Counted from the first letter of the stretch, positions 35,797-45,370 are shown. The stretch is DNA of 64,000 nucleotides from Ilyomonas sp965199905 (GCA_965199905.1 OZ241366.1:1116001-1180000), one strand, 5' to 3'. Numbers and translations: made by a program. Notes: generated by a model from the sequence alone, not told the origin.

Positions 35797-37062
35797 TTAT
35801 TTTAACCAGTCAGTAATATCGTCGTAAATCTTTTTCTGCCAGTCCTTAACTTTTAATTCAGGTGATAGGAAAATAAGGCTACACTCATTATCTGTTTCTT
35901 TACCAGTCATACATTCTAAATAATTACCAAACACTCTATTAGATTGTCCTCCCGGATATAGCAATGCAACGCGTTTTGCACTGTAATAATGATGATAGAC
36001 ATACATTTGTTTCAAATCTTCCGGCGAAGGCTGATAGCCATTTAGATTTTTCCATTTCGTATCCAAAACTGCACTGTTAGCTTTGTCTTTATTCAGTACA
36101 ATGTCAGGAATAATTTTGGAGCGGTATCCACTTGCGGGTTTCCAAAACGGCTTTGATACTTGCGGATGGATACTTATGTCTGAAGTTTTATGTTTATACA
36201 AGCTTGCATAAACAAACTTCTCCCAAAGTGCATTCATATCAAACATGAGGGCTAAAACATAATTGTTTCCTTTAGCCACGTCAGGATGATAATGCAGAAG
36301 TAATAATCGTGCTATCTCTATGGCGGTTTTATAAGGCAGTGTCTTCTTGCTATAAACTAGTTTCTCAAAAGTAGTGTCGGTCACTTTAACGGAAGACATT
36401 TCCGGGAAGTTGAGGAGCAAGCTTCCAATACGGCTATGCAATGACAGGTTAGTATTGATGCGATTTAAAAGGCAAATGGTTTTATATAGAATTTGATGTA
36501 GCTGATGTTCTGTATCATAAGTTGTATATCGGGTATAAAATCTTTCTTGGTGAGTTAAATTCTGTTGAATGTGTTTTGCAAACAGCAAGTTACCTTTTAA
36601 TGCCTTCCTGTTTCCCTCTGTTTGGTGATACTTTTTTACTAAACCAAAACGTAATAAATATTCCACCTCGTTAATAAACAATTCAAAATACAAATCAAGT
36701 ATTGAGTTTGGTTTTAAAGTCAGTGAACTGCTGCTTGGTGCGTGAACATCAAAAATACCAACAGCAAAAATCATATCTATCAGCAGATTTCTCCACTCCA
36801 TCTTTTCATCGCCACCGGCAAATCTTTTATCTGCCTTTGGTAATACTTCCACAAGTGTATCACCGATTTGAATGACTCCTACATATTCATTAAACCAAAC
36901 GCCTTTATGTATCAACGAATAATATGGCACACCTTCGTCACCATAAAACGCTTCAAATGCATCAATCAGCTTTTGGTCTATCGTTACACCATCTATTTTA
37001 TCATGAAGTTTGATCGCACAATGCTCAAACACACTAATATGCTTCTGTCTTCCTTTCATCAT
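35797..37062 (-). CDS. mcrC: McrC-type nuclease subunit
   Basis: 421 residues. The N-terminal domain (about 1-110) has the McrC pattern (GVWFNEYVGVIQIGDTLVEVLPK), and the C-terminal PD-(D/E)xK domain holds IIPDIVLNK (about 318) and AVLDTKWK (about 331). McrC joins a McrB hexamer to cut DNA carrying modified cytosines. Its ATG overlaps the mcrB stop by 4 bases (ATGA), so the two are coupled. It is the last gene of the four-gene cassette. Confidence 0.9.
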   Translation of the reverse strand: MMKGRQKHISVFEHCAIKLHDKIDGVTIDQKLIDAFEAFYGDEGVPYYSLIHKGVWFNEYVGVIQIGDTLVEVLPKADKRFAGGDEKMEWRNLLIDMIFAVGIFDVHAPSSSSLTLKPNSILDLYFELFINEVEYLLRFGLVKKYHQTEGNRKALKGNLLFAKHIQQNLTHQERFYTRYTTYDTEHQLHQILYKTICLLNRINTNLSLHSRIGSLLLNFPEMSSVKVTDTTFEKLVYSKKTLPYKTAIEIARLLLLHYHPDVAKGNNYVLALMFDMNALWEKFVYASLYKHKTSDISIHPQVSKPFWKPASGYRSKIIPDIVLNKDKANSAVLDTKWKNLNGYQPSPEDLKQMYVYHHYYSAKRVALLYPGGQSNRVFGNYLECMTGKETDNECSLIFLSPELKVKDWQKKIYDDITDWLK

Positions 37063-39653
37063 TTCCGCAATAACAAATTAATGGCTTGTATAAACTCATC
37101 ATCAGTCATTTTGTTTACATCTTTCAACTTGTAAATCGGCTTATCAGTTAATCTTGATTCATCATAGTCAAACACAGCAAATACCTCTTCATTTTCTTCT
37201 GCACTCGGTTCGAAAAATCCTTTTCCGATCACAAGCCCCATTTTACCATAATCTCCAAAAAAGTACTCTTGTAACAGAGGAATGATTTTGTTCTGAAAAA
37301 CTGCTTTTAAATCGATTAGGTTCTCAACCGACATAAAGTAGCTATGCCCAATCTGATGATCTTTATCTATCAGCTTTTCTACGCGCTTGTTTATAATAGA
37401 AAGTAGGAGAGGTAAATCAATGTTTCCTAAAACTCCGTAAGACTCTTTTAACTTTCCTTCTTTGGCAATAACTTCTGACTGAGGACTTACTTCCTCGAAG
37501 CTAAACCGACGTCTTAAAGCTGTATCTAAAGCCTCAACACTGCGGTCGGCCGTGTTCATGGTTCCGATGATATATAAGTTAGGAGGAACGCCAAACTTTT
37601 CTTTACTGTAAGGTAATATTACTTCCAAAGCCTCGTCTTTAGTTAGGCGCTTGTCGTCTTCTATTAATGTGATTAATTCTCCAAAGATTTGTGATACGTT
37701 TCCTCTGTTAATTTCATCTATTATTAATACATAATTTTTACTCCTGTTGTCTGTATCAACAATGCTATATCCTTTATTTTCTAAAATCTTATCAATGATT
37801 ATTTTTTCATACGACTTGTAAGCTGGCACTTTTTCATAAAAGTGAACGTTTATTAGCTCATTTGCTGTTACACTTAATTTTGACTTTTCTTCTCCTGATT
37901 TTACCGAGATAGAATTGCCCGAATTTCTGTAAAGTTTAAACTCATAGCCTTCTTTCGTTTTTAATTTACAACTGCTATGTTCACTGTTTACATCATTTAA
38001 AGTTTCAACGAACTGGTTGTAAAAATCTCTAAAAGCTTCCTCTGTTAAAACCTCACTATCGGCAGCAACTTTTATTTTCTCTTCTTTGGTTTTCCATGCG
38101 TCATTAGCCAACTGTTTAAATATACCAGGAGTCACCTTGTAAATAACATTGCCTTCTTCTTTCGTCGGTGGCAATGGTTTAATTCCCTCAATAAAATCTT
38201 CATAGCTCATGCTTTGATGAAATGTTGTAAACACAATTTGTCCTTCTTTCACTTTATCCTCAAATGCCTTTCTTACTTCTTTTCGTGTTTTACCTTTAAT
38301 ATTTTTACCAATAATATTTAGAGCTTTATTGATTGTTTTGAACGTTTTGCCAGTACCCGGTGGTCCGTATAAAATTTCATTTAATGACGACATCTTATTT
38401 AAATTTTCTTCTGTTGAATTTGTAGTTTCACTTTCGTCGTATTCAAAACGACTATTGAAATAAGGGACAAATAATTTTGAATTAGCATCATCAATTTCAT
38501 GTTTTGGAATAGCAATGAAAGTAGAATTATCATTTGGAGTCCACCATTTTCTGTCGCCTTTATATGAATCGTCTCTTATCGGTTCAGCTATAATTTTATA
38601 TTCTCGTTGCAGCCAGCCATCATCTCCATATTCTTCAAGCTCACATTCTACGGCATCACTTGTGATTTTACCAATTATTTCCATATTATTATTGCCTCTG
38701 CACATGTAGAAATAATCGCCAACATTCATTTTGTTTATAAAAGTTTCACCTTGACTCCGAGAAGATGTGCCTTTGGCTTTAGTTTCGCCATGAACCACAA
38801 GCAAATTTCTTTCTGTAAAATAATTGAATGCATCGTCTTGTATTGCATTAGGACCCATTGATACCTTGTATATCATTTTACTTGGGTGTATCTTAATTAT
38901 ATTTATCGTTCCATTAGTTGCTGTTCGATTATATACACGTTTATTATACAAAGCATCATGATAAGAAAAGAATGTTTTAAATCTGTAAAAACCGAATTCA
39001 TTCAGCGCGGCTTGTATTTGTTCAATACGATTAACATTGTTAGACTTAACACTTTTACGCTTTATACTTTTATTCTTTTCAAGAATCTCATTAAGCGTTA
39101 ATCCTTCTACACTAACACCAATAAGTAGAGAAGGATCAAAGTCTGTTAAGCCCTCCTTTGAATATTTTTTCACATTATTGAGTGTATTGTTATCGTTAAT
39201 AACAATAACTCTATCATTTAATTTTAAAGTTGATTGTTGCTGATTATAGTTGTCTATTCCTGCAAACACATAAAAGCTTACAAAGCGATTATTGGTGACA
39301 TCTGCAATCAATCGCTTTATATTCACAGCATGAGAATGAATAAATGGCTTAAAACTGGCTTTGACTCTCGAAATCAACTCTGGATACACTTCATCTAATT
39401 GTAAAAATTGATCATTATTGCAAGTCAATTCTTTTATGTTATTGCAGAGAATACTTTTACGATTAGTAATAGCGCTAATTTGTCCTACAAGCAGTTTATC
39501 GTAAGCAATAAAAATCACATTGTCGTTTTCTTTAAGTAGTCCATAAATTTTTTGCCAGCGATTTTCTTTAGGGTCTCTCCAAAGCACGCTTTCTTTAGAT
39601 GCATTATATTGTTTTAGGTTGCTAATTCTCGCAATTAATGTTTTTACCATCAT
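37059..39653 (-). CDS. mcrB: McrB-type GTPase subunit
   Basis: 864 residues. The N-terminal 400 residues are the target-recognition part and are not EcoKMcrB-like: they contain an EVE-like stretch (VGDYFYMCRGNNNMEIIGK, about 310-328). The AAA+ GTPase follows, with Walker A GPPGTGKT (about 431), DEINRGNVSQIFGELITLIE (about 639) and the McrB signature GTMNTADRSVEALDTALRRRF (about 697). GTP hydrolysis moves DNA and activates McrC. The divergent N-terminus suggests an unusual DNA target. Confidence 0.92.
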   Translation of the reverse strand: MMVKTLIARISNLKQYNASKESVLWRDPKENRWQKIYGLLKENDNVIFIAYDKLLVGQISAITNRKSILCNNIKELTCNNDQFLQLDEVYPELISRVKASFKPFIHSHAVNIKRLIADVTNNRFVSFYVFAGIDNYNQQQSTLKLNDRVIVINDNNTLNNVKKYSKEGLTDFDPSLLIGVSVEGLTLNEILEKNKSIKRKSVKSNNVNRIEQIQAALNEFGFYRFKTFFSYHDALYNKRVYNRTATNGTINIIKIHPSKMIYKVSMGPNAIQDDAFNYFTERNLLVVHGETKAKGTSSRSQGETFINKMNVGDYFYMCRGNNNMEIIGKITSDAVECELEEYGDDGWLQREYKIIAEPIRDDSYKGDRKWWTPNDNSTFIAIPKHEIDDANSKLFVPYFNSRFEYDESETTNSTEENLNKMSSLNEILYGPPGTGKTFKTINKALNIIGKNIKGKTRKEVRKAFEDKVKEGQIVFTTFHQSMSYEDFIEGIKPLPPTKEEGNVIYKVTPGIFKQLANDAWKTKEEKIKVAADSEVLTEEAFRDFYNQFVETLNDVNSEHSSCKLKTKEGYEFKLYRNSGNSISVKSGEEKSKLSVTANELINVHFYEKVPAYKSYEKIIIDKILENKGYSIVDTDNRSKNYVLIIDEINRGNVSQIFGELITLIEDDKRLTKDEALEVILPYSKEKFGVPPNLYIIGTMNTADRSVEALDTALRRRFSFEEVSPQSEVIAKEGKLKESYGVLGNIDLPLLLSIINKRVEKLIDKDHQIGHSYFMSVENLIDLKAVFQNKIIPLLQEYFFGDYGKMGLVIGKGFFEPSAEENEEVFAVFDYDESRLTDKPIYKLKDVNKMTDDEFIQAINLLLRK

Positions 39654-39676
39654 TTAAAATTTTAGAATGGTTTTTC

Positions 39677-40612
39677 TTATTGGCTTGCGGTAATAATACA
39701 GATGTTGGCAGAATCAAGTCTTTTAGAGTCAAATGTTGTTGTTCCGTTTTTTAATAAAAATCGAGTAGGAGTATCAGTATAATAACCACAAAGAAAACAT
39801 TCCCACGAGTCATCGCCATTGTAATTCAAAAAAAGGCTTTCCAAATCACAAGTTGGACATCTTTTAGTTTGCCTGTTTTCACTCCATTCTTTAGCTATCT
39901 CTTCTATTCGACGGGTGAAACCACAAAAGAGGCATTTTATTTCTTTATTATCCTTTATTATATAAGTATCCTGTTCGCAATTACCACATTCACTTAAGTG
40001 ATAAGTGAGAGGTCGAACTGAAGAGTCTAATTTTTTATTTATGGATTTGAGTCTAATTCGAACATACTCTTGAACGTATTTCAAAGTATTGTCAATTTTA
40101 GCTGTTCTATCATATTCTTCAAAAAGTTCAGTTATAATAAAGTCTCTATAAAACTCAATAAAAATATCAATACACGTCGCAATCAAAGTGATACATTCAA
40201 GTCTATCAACGTCAAGGTAAAAATGGATAAGCTTATTTCTTATTTGACGAATTTGATCAAATTCGGTTTTGTGATTTTGATTGATTTGAACTTTGTATAG
40301 TATCTCTATTCTTGAAATGCAATCTTCCAATCTCAAGCTGTAGAACTCCCCAGATAAAAATTTCCGTCTATCAGATTTATTTGGATTTTGAAAAAGTTCA
40401 CGCCAATCTTTAGCAGCAATTTTTGCTTTTAAAATTAATTCTACGCCAGTTGTGACAGATAGAATTGCAGTCTGTAATTCTTTTTCAACATAAGAGTAAC
40501 TATGTGTTTCGAATTTCTTTAGGGTACTAATCGCCGGTTCAACAAACTTGAAAGCATTATCCAATAAGTTCAAAGCGGTTTTGAAAGATAACGTTGAGTC
40601 TGTACTATTCAT
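39677..40612 (-). CDS. HEPN-like protein with zinc ribbons, linked to McrBC
   Basis: 311 residues from the ATG at 40612. The N-terminal half is helical and contains IRQIRNKLIHFYLDV, with R-N-K-L-I-H as in HEPN folds (R-x4-H, about 126-131). The C-terminal half has four C-x2-C pairs (CGNC, CLFC, CPTC, CFLC), making two zinc ribbons. It ends 23 bases before mcrB. HEPN proteins are often toxic RNases or their adaptors; here the zinc ribbons might contact nucleic acid. I know of no named family with this pairing. Confidence 0.65.
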   Translation of the reverse strand: MNSTDSTLSFKTALNLLDNAFKFVEPAISTLKKFETHSYSYVEKELQTAILSVTTGVELILKAKIAAKDWRELFQNPNKSDRRKFLSGEFYSLRLEDCISRIEILYKVQINQNHKTEFDQIRQIRNKLIHFYLDVDRLECITLIATCIDIFIEFYRDFIITELFEEYDRTAKIDNTLKYVQEYVRIRLKSINKKLDSSVRPLTYHLSECGNCEQDTYIIKDNKEIKCLFCGFTRRIEEIAKEWSENRQTKRCPTCDLESLFLNYNGDDSWECFLCGYYTDTPTRFLLKNGTTTFDSKRLDSANICIITASQ

Positions 40613-40714
40613 GGGTTTAAAATAAGTTATAAACTTAAAAGCAAGTAAATTCTTCAAGATGTTCCAACAGGCCTCTTTCAGAAAGGATAAAGCAGTTCTT
40701 CAACTTGCCCTTTC

Positions 40715-41446
40715 TCAGTTCATTTGTTTTTTGATATACACTATTTCATTCAGCAACAATTTTTCGAAAAAAATTTCAGCATTATTCATTAAGTCATCAA
40801 CCAATTCACGGCTATTAATAAGTACAGATTTATTGTACCCTTCATCGCTTTTCGATTCTTCCAAATTTAGAGATGAATTCTTCTGAGTAAAAATGTATAA
40901 CGATCGTTCTTTCCTATCCATATTCTGTTCGTCAGTATTAATGTTTCCTCTGTCATGCACAAATTTGTTCCGTAGTAAATAGCAACACTTAATTTCATCC
41001 CATTCTTTTGTTAGGTTACTGAAGTTCACATTGGCTTCTTTAATTAAATAAGCTTCAATATCCTCGAACCGACTGTTTCCTCGTTTACTTCTCAATTCAA
41101 ACTTTTCGTTTTTAAAATAGGTACAATCCTCACAGATGTCGATAAGGCTGACTTCAATAAAGGAGATATTTTGAATAAATAAGGAAGCACGAAAAGTATG
41201 CGGAAATTGCTTTGTCATTTGGGCATGACGTTCTGAATAGTCTTCAATCAAAAATTGATAGTATCGGCTTTCCTCTTCATTTCCATCCCCTTCAACATTT
41301 AAAGGAAAGTCTAAATTATTGAAGTCTCGCGCAATTTCGTTCGCTTCATTTTTAAGAGATTCTTCAATTAAGCTTTGGTATTTTTTTAAGTCTTTAAAAT
41401 TCCACTTTAGTAACTGGAACCGAAGTTTTCCAAAGTTCAAAGCCAT
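40715..41446 (-). CDS. Second HEPN-like protein of the McrBC cassette
   Basis: 243 residues, helical and charged. The helix LFIQNISFIEVSLIDICEDC is followed by IKCCYLLRNKFVHDRGNI, where R-N-K-F-V-H (about 158-163) has the R-x4-H motif with the Asn-Lys seen in many HEPN proteins. It is the first gene of the cassette, 102 bases before the zinc-ribbon HEPN gene on the same strand. Active RNase, inactive scaffold and antitoxin are all possible. AT-rich composition matches the rest of the cassette. Confidence 0.6.
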   Translation of the reverse strand: MALNFGKLRFQLLKWNFKDLKKYQSLIEESLKNEANEIARDFNNLDFPLNVEGDGNEEESRYYQFLIEDYSERHAQMTKQFPHTFRASLFIQNISFIEVSLIDICEDCTYFKNEKFELRSKRGNSRFEDIEAYLIKEANVNFSNLTKEWDEIKCCYLLRNKFVHDRGNINTDEQNMDRKERSLYIFTQKNSSLNLEESKSDEGYNKSVLINSRELVDDLMNNAEIFFEKLLLNEIVYIKKQMN

Positions 41447-42084
41447 GATTTTATATTTATTTCTAAACTACAACTTTAAAATTAGTGGTTGTTTTCATCC
41501 ACAAAAAAGCGCAAGCGCCACACCCGCGTTTTTCTAACCTACATCAACACATCACACCTCAAAAGCGCCATTTTCCAACTTTCCCTGCTGCACCTTATGG
41601 AGCATCCGCACCAGCACATAATACCACTCAGGTCTGATTTATACTACGGATATGCTTTCCTCAACTTACACACCGCCTTTTTATCCATATTTTCCAAACT
41701 CACCACTGCAGTCGCCACCGGCTCACTGCCGCATTCCTTCGTTATCACACTTTCCAATACACAATTATGCCTTGCCTCATCTCTAACCTGCCCCGCATTC
41801 TCAGGATACGCCGTTACGAAACACTGAACCCTTTCCGTCAAGTTTATCAACAGCAAACCAAATTGCTCCACATTAAAAAGATTGCATCCAGCCATACATC
41901 CACTTTCTAATTCGAAAGCTTGTAATCACTCGGCACCGCCGCCGGCTGCCCATCATCCCACGAAACTTTCCTATCAATTGCATTTACTATCGCCAGCGTA
42001 AACTTAATTTCTTTTAAAATTTCTTTTGCATAATAGGGATTATTCTCCCTTATTTAACCCGTTACTATTTATTCATTTTGATAT
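41447..42084. other. 638-base region of decayed coding DNA
   Basis: No intact known gene. The minus strand holds three protein-like reading frames in a row (see 41552-42053) that are richer in G+C than the neighbouring defence genes. The part 41447-41551 shows only a short imperfect inverted region around GCGCAAGCGC and nothing else I can name. Confidence 0.5.
41552..42053 (-). pseudogene. Gene remnants in three successive frames
   Basis: In leftward order: an open frame without a start codon (42053-41907, containing PYYAKEILKEIKFTLAIVNA and ending PSDYKLSN), then an 83-codon frame with an ATG (41895-41644, MAGCNLFNVEQFGLLLINLT to KKAVCKLRKAYP), then a start-less frame (41638-41552, IRPEWYYVLVRMLHKVQQGK). 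All three look like real protein. They are probably one or two old genes broken by frameshifts, although the middle one could still be expressed. No family recognised. Confidence 0.5.
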
Positions 42085-42339
42085 GTGCCAAAAAAGATTC
42101 CTAAGAAACAATATATTGATAAACCATCACTGCTTTTAGTCGGAGCAAGGATCCGCGAGCTGCGGTTATCAAAAAATATGACTCTGGAAGGTCTTGCAGG
42201 CGAATGTGAGGTTGATTACAGCCAGATTAACCGTATGGAACTCGGAAAAGTCAATTTTGGTGTATCCTATTTATTTAAAATAGCGTATGCCTTACAAGTC
42301 CATCCAATGGAATTGCTGCGTAATATAAAAATCTATTGA
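42085..42339 (+). CDS. XRE-type helix-turn-helix regulator
   Basis: 84 residues, GTG start. A single HTH domain fills most of it: ARIRELRLSKNMTLEGLAGE and DYSQINRMELGKVNFGVSYL, ending in NIKIY. Small XRE proteins of this form are common in Bacteroidota elements as repressors of nearby genes. It is divergent from the remnants at 41552-42053 and lies upstream of the Crp-type regulator. Its operator was not identified. Confidence 0.85.
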   Translation: MPKKIPKKQYIDKPSLLLVGARIRELRLSKNMTLEGLAGECEVDYSQINRMELGKVNFGVSYLFKIAYALQVHPMELLRNIKIY

Positions 42340-42394
42340 CAACTATCCTTCATGTCAATCTATCCCCCGCAACATTGAGATTGAAAGGAGGAGT

Positions 42395-42964
42395 ATGAAA
42401 AAGTTGCTTGATCTGTTGAACTTTATTGCGCCAATGTCGGCACCACTTCAGATATACTTGGAGAATTCACTCCAACGAAATTTTTTTAAAAAACGGTCTT
42501 ATATCCTACAGTCCGGTCAAATCAGCAATTGCATCCACTTCCTTGATGAAGGAATGGTAAGATGTTTTTACGATAAAGGTGCTCACGAAATTTGTATCTG
42601 GTTTATGACTGAGGGCAATGTCATTATCTCTGTTGAGAGCTTCCTTCAACAGGTAAAAAGTTACCAATACATTCAGGCTCTTGATGATTGTACAACTTGG
42701 TCAATATCTTATAAACAATTACAAGAAACATACACTCGCTTTCCGGAATTCAATCTTCACCGGGCTGTATTGCTTGAAAAGTATTATGTAGAAAGCGAGA
42801 GAAGACAACGCATCCTTTCTCTTCATACAGCATATGAGCGGTATGCCTTATTGATGGAAACACAACCTGAAATTACTTTGCAACTTCCGGCAAAATTCAT
42901 TGCTAGCTACCTCAATATTGATGAGGCTTATTTTAGTAAGATTAAGGCTAAATACGCAAGTTAA
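42395..42964 (+). CDS. Crp/Fnr-family regulator
   Basis: 189 residues with a cyclic-nucleotide-type beta-roll (about 25-115: RSYILQSGQISNCIHFLDEG, VESFLQQVKSYQYIQAL) and a short C-terminal HTH (about 160-185, LPAKFIASYLNIDEAYFSKI). In Bacteroidota this group often lacks the residues needed to bind cAMP, so the effector is unknown. The ATG has a strong AAGGAGG (42385-42391), rare in this phylum. It lies before the secreted lipoprotein gene and could control it. Confidence 0.82.
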   Translation: MKKLLDLLNFIAPMSAPLQIYLENSLQRNFFKKRSYILQSGQISNCIHFLDEGMVRCFYDKGAHEICIWFMTEGNVIISVESFLQQVKSYQYIQALDDCTTWSISYKQLQETYTRFPEFNLHRAVLLEKYYVESERRQRILSLHTAYERYALLMETQPEITLQLPAKFIASYLNIDEAYFSKIKAKYAS

Positions 42965-43056
42965 AGACTTGTAATTTTCCAATTCAATTTCTTGTCATTT
43001 TCCAATATAGCTTTCACATATCCCCATCTAATTTTACATTATCAAACAAAATAAAA

Positions 43057-44388
43057 ATGAAACAGTTGTTGACTATTGCGGTGATTGGTTTATGTTTCTT
43101 CTCCTGTAAAAAGGACATCTCATCAGCAAACAATTCGGCAGTTATTCCAGACGAATCATTCTTCAGTGCCGTCAAATTAGAGTTGAAAGACAGCCTGTCA
43201 AATGATGATTACGTAACAATGGACGAAACGCGCTGGTACAAAAGCAAAGACACACAAACTCCAAACTATTTTGTGCGGATTGCATTTCAGGGAAAAGAGC
43301 TGGCAACAGATTTTATTCTCTTGAAAACAGATAGTGTCGGCGATATTAAAGACGGCAGAATCATTCATGCCAACAAGGTTAACGATGCCAGTAATTCTAA
43401 TGATCTTATGTTTCGCGGACAATTTGTAATCAATTCTCTCGACAGAAAATTATCCGTTGCAAGAGAAGTAGTAAACGGGCGGTGGAAAAAAGAAACGAAT
43501 GCCACTTCACTTATGGAAGAAGAACCAGCCGGTACGCAGGATTTGCCGGAGGTTGTTGTTACATCTTACACCTCAGATGGTTCTTACAGCGGTGATTGGT
43601 ATTGGTATGGCGGGTTCTACGATTATAGTTATAGCACTGGCGGTGGCGAAACCGGTTACACCTATGGTTCGTCAGGTGGCGGCGGAAGCAGCACCGGAAC
43701 TACAACTCCCCCGGATCACACCGACAAAACCATGAACATTGAAGTTGAGTCTAACGACGATTCTCCCATTAAGGTTGCAGATTACACTAAATGCTTCAGC
43801 ACCGTACCCGATGCCAATGCAACGTATCAAATTACACTCTATGCAGATATCCCGGTGAATGGAGACCCCGGTCAACTTTTTAATTATTCAACTGGTGAGG
43901 TAGGTCACACTTTTGTTCAGTTAAGGAAATCAAGCGGAAGCACCAGCGTACAACAGAATATCGGCTTTTATCCCGTAACGGGATGGAAATCACTTTCTAG
44001 TTACAATGTTGATAGTAAAATGGTAGATAATGCCGGACATGAATTCAACTCCTCACTTACAGCTTCTGTAAGCAGTACGGAATTTCAGGCAGCCCTTAAC
44101 GAGGTGCAAACGATTTCCGGAAAAGATTATAATATCGAAACATGGAATTGTACTGATTTTGCCTTAGCTGTATTCAATGCTTCTAATACAGGCGAAACTC
44201 TCACTATTCCAAAATTTCAAATTCCTGGAACTAGCACATATTCAAACACGCCACAGGGGTTATTCGACACGATGAAGGGATTTCAAAACAATGGAAACGA
44301 TTCCTATGGTACGGTTGATGTACCAGGTGTTTGTGGCTATGTTGGCGCAAGTCATGGCTCCTGCGGTGATAGTGCCAATCCACAGTAG
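43057..44388 (+). CDS. Lipoprotein with permuted papain-fold-like domain, putative effector
   Basis: 443 residues. The lipobox is FFSC at residue 17. A first domain (about 30-150) is of unknown type; the linker DLPEVVVTSYTSDG and a Gly/Ser/Tyr-rich stretch (about 170-220) follow, resembling those before toxin domains in Bacteroidota secreted proteins. In the C-terminal domain GHTFVQL (His about 284) precedes WNCTDFAL (Cys about 366): the His-before-Cys order of circularly permuted NlpC/P60 (LRAT- or YiiX-like) hydrolases. It may cleave peptidoglycan, lipid or protein. The four-helix membrane protein 36 bases downstream could be its immunity partner. Function inferred. Confidence 0.6.
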   Translation: MKQLLTIAVIGLCFFSCKKDISSANNSAVIPDESFFSAVKLELKDSLSNDDYVTMDETRWYKSKDTQTPNYFVRIAFQGKELATDFILLKTDSVGDIKDGRIIHANKVNDASNSNDLMFRGQFVINSLDRKLSVAREVVNGRWKKETNATSLMEEEPAGTQDLPEVVVTSYTSDGSYSGDWYWYGGFYDYSYSTGGGETGYTYGSSGGGGSSTGTTTPPDHTDKTMNIEVESNDDSPIKVADYTKCFSTVPDANATYQITLYADIPVNGDPGQLFNYSTGEVGHTFVQLRKSSGSTSVQQNIGFYPVTGWKSLSSYNVDSKMVDNAGHEFNSSLTASVSSTEFQAALNEVQTISGKDYNIETWNCTDFALAVFNASNTGETLTIPKFQIPGTSTYSNTPQGLFDTMKGFQNNGNDSYGTVDVPGVCGYVGASHGSCGDSANPQ

Positions 44389-44424
44389 GATAATAATCTT
44401 AAGTTTTCAAAAAATTGTATTTAT

Positions 44425-44841
44425 ATGATACGGTTAAAGCAAATACTTTCTCATTACATTATGGTAGCTATATCGTTTTGCCTCATTATAATCAGCGGGC
44501 AGTCAACCGGGTTTTTCTATCTTACGCTATTGATGCTTGGGCTTACGCATGCACTTTTGCATTCCATTTTGGGTATTGCGGGCCTTATACTCGTGTTCTT
44601 ATCCGGCGGCAGCAAACAAACGCCGGTAAAGGCTTATATAGGCTTGTCAGGCGTGGTCTGTATGATTCTATCACTTGTCAGATTTTTTACTCAGCCTGGC
44701 GGCAGCTACAATTACCCAACCTTCCGTCAGTTGTTTCCGCTGTTAATGATGAGTTTGTTTCTTATATCACTTCTGCTGTTTGCTGTGAGACAGCTTCAAT
44801 CTTTCAGGATAAAAAAGAATCAATCCACATTGCCCGCATAG
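44425..44841 (+). CDS. Four-helix membrane protein, possible immunity partner
   Basis: 138 residues with four hydrophobic segments (about 9-24, 29-58, 66-86, 103-125) and a short charged tail. No family recognised. An overlapping frame (44415-44855) is a shadow without membrane pattern. Position directly after the putative effector gene, on the same strand, and small size fit an inner-membrane immunity protein, but it could also belong to the transfer operon that follows. Confidence 0.6.
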   Translation: MIRLKQILSHYIMVAISFCLIIISGQSTGFFYLTLLMLGLTHALLHSILGIAGLILVFLSGGSKQTPVKAYIGLSGVVCMILSLVRFFTQPGGSYNYPTFRQLFPLLMMSLFLISLLLFAVRQLQSFRIKKNQSTLPA

Positions 44842-44885
44842 AATCGGAACGATAATAAATTTTGTGAAGTAAGAACGTGTGAGTT

Positions 44886-45365
44886 ATGAGTATATCATTG
44901 ACATGGGCGAACTATGCCCTGATTGTAAGCGTATGCTTAGGAGTTTACTATGCAGTTGTCGGCGTTATTTTTTATCGTGCAAGAATAATTGCAAGCCCTG
45001 CAAATGAAGAAGGGAATTCGATGTCGAAAGCTGATACAAATGGTAATTCGATTTCCGACGCAGGAAACAAAAATTTATTTGGTGAAGAAGTAAGTGAAGA
45101 TATAATCACCGGTATAGACGAACAGGATCTCAACCCTGAGGCACAGGATTTTGCCGATGAAATCGTCGCCTATACTTCATCCTGCGAAGAGAATATCACA
45201 AAGGAAAAATTGGTTCAATCCATTCAGCAGATTATTCAGAAATATCCTTCCCTCAAGGATAGCAATCATAAATACGAACTAAATCAGCTAATCGCTATTT
45301 CAACAGAAAATTATTGTTCCATTCATGTCAGCGCGGAAGAATTGAGTGAGATGTGGAGAGATTGA
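44886..45365 (+). CDS. Transfer-region membrane protein of unknown role
   Basis: 159 residues with one N-terminal membrane helix (about 8-30) and an acidic cytosolic or periplasmic part (SEDIITGIDEQDLNPEAQDF). The C-terminal half is helical with QSIQQIIQKYPSLKDSNHKY. Proteins of this layout stand before traE in several Bacteroidota elements, as I recall, without assigned function. It precedes the structured leader at 45371-45487. Confidence 0.65.
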   Translation: MSISLTWANYALIVSVCLGVYYAVVGVIFYRARIIASPANEEGNSMSKADTNGNSISDAGNKNLFGEEVSEDIITGIDEQDLNPEAQDFADEIVAYTSSCEENITKEKLVQSIQQIIQKYPSLKDSNHKYELNQLIAISTENYCSIHVSAEELSEMWRD

Positions 45366-45370
45366 GTGGA

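Noticed and set aside
44415..44855. 146-codon frame overlapping the four-helix membrane gene
   Set aside because: It lies out of frame with the 44425 gene, which has the clear membrane pattern; this frame is rich in Tyr/Cys/Arg as shadows are.
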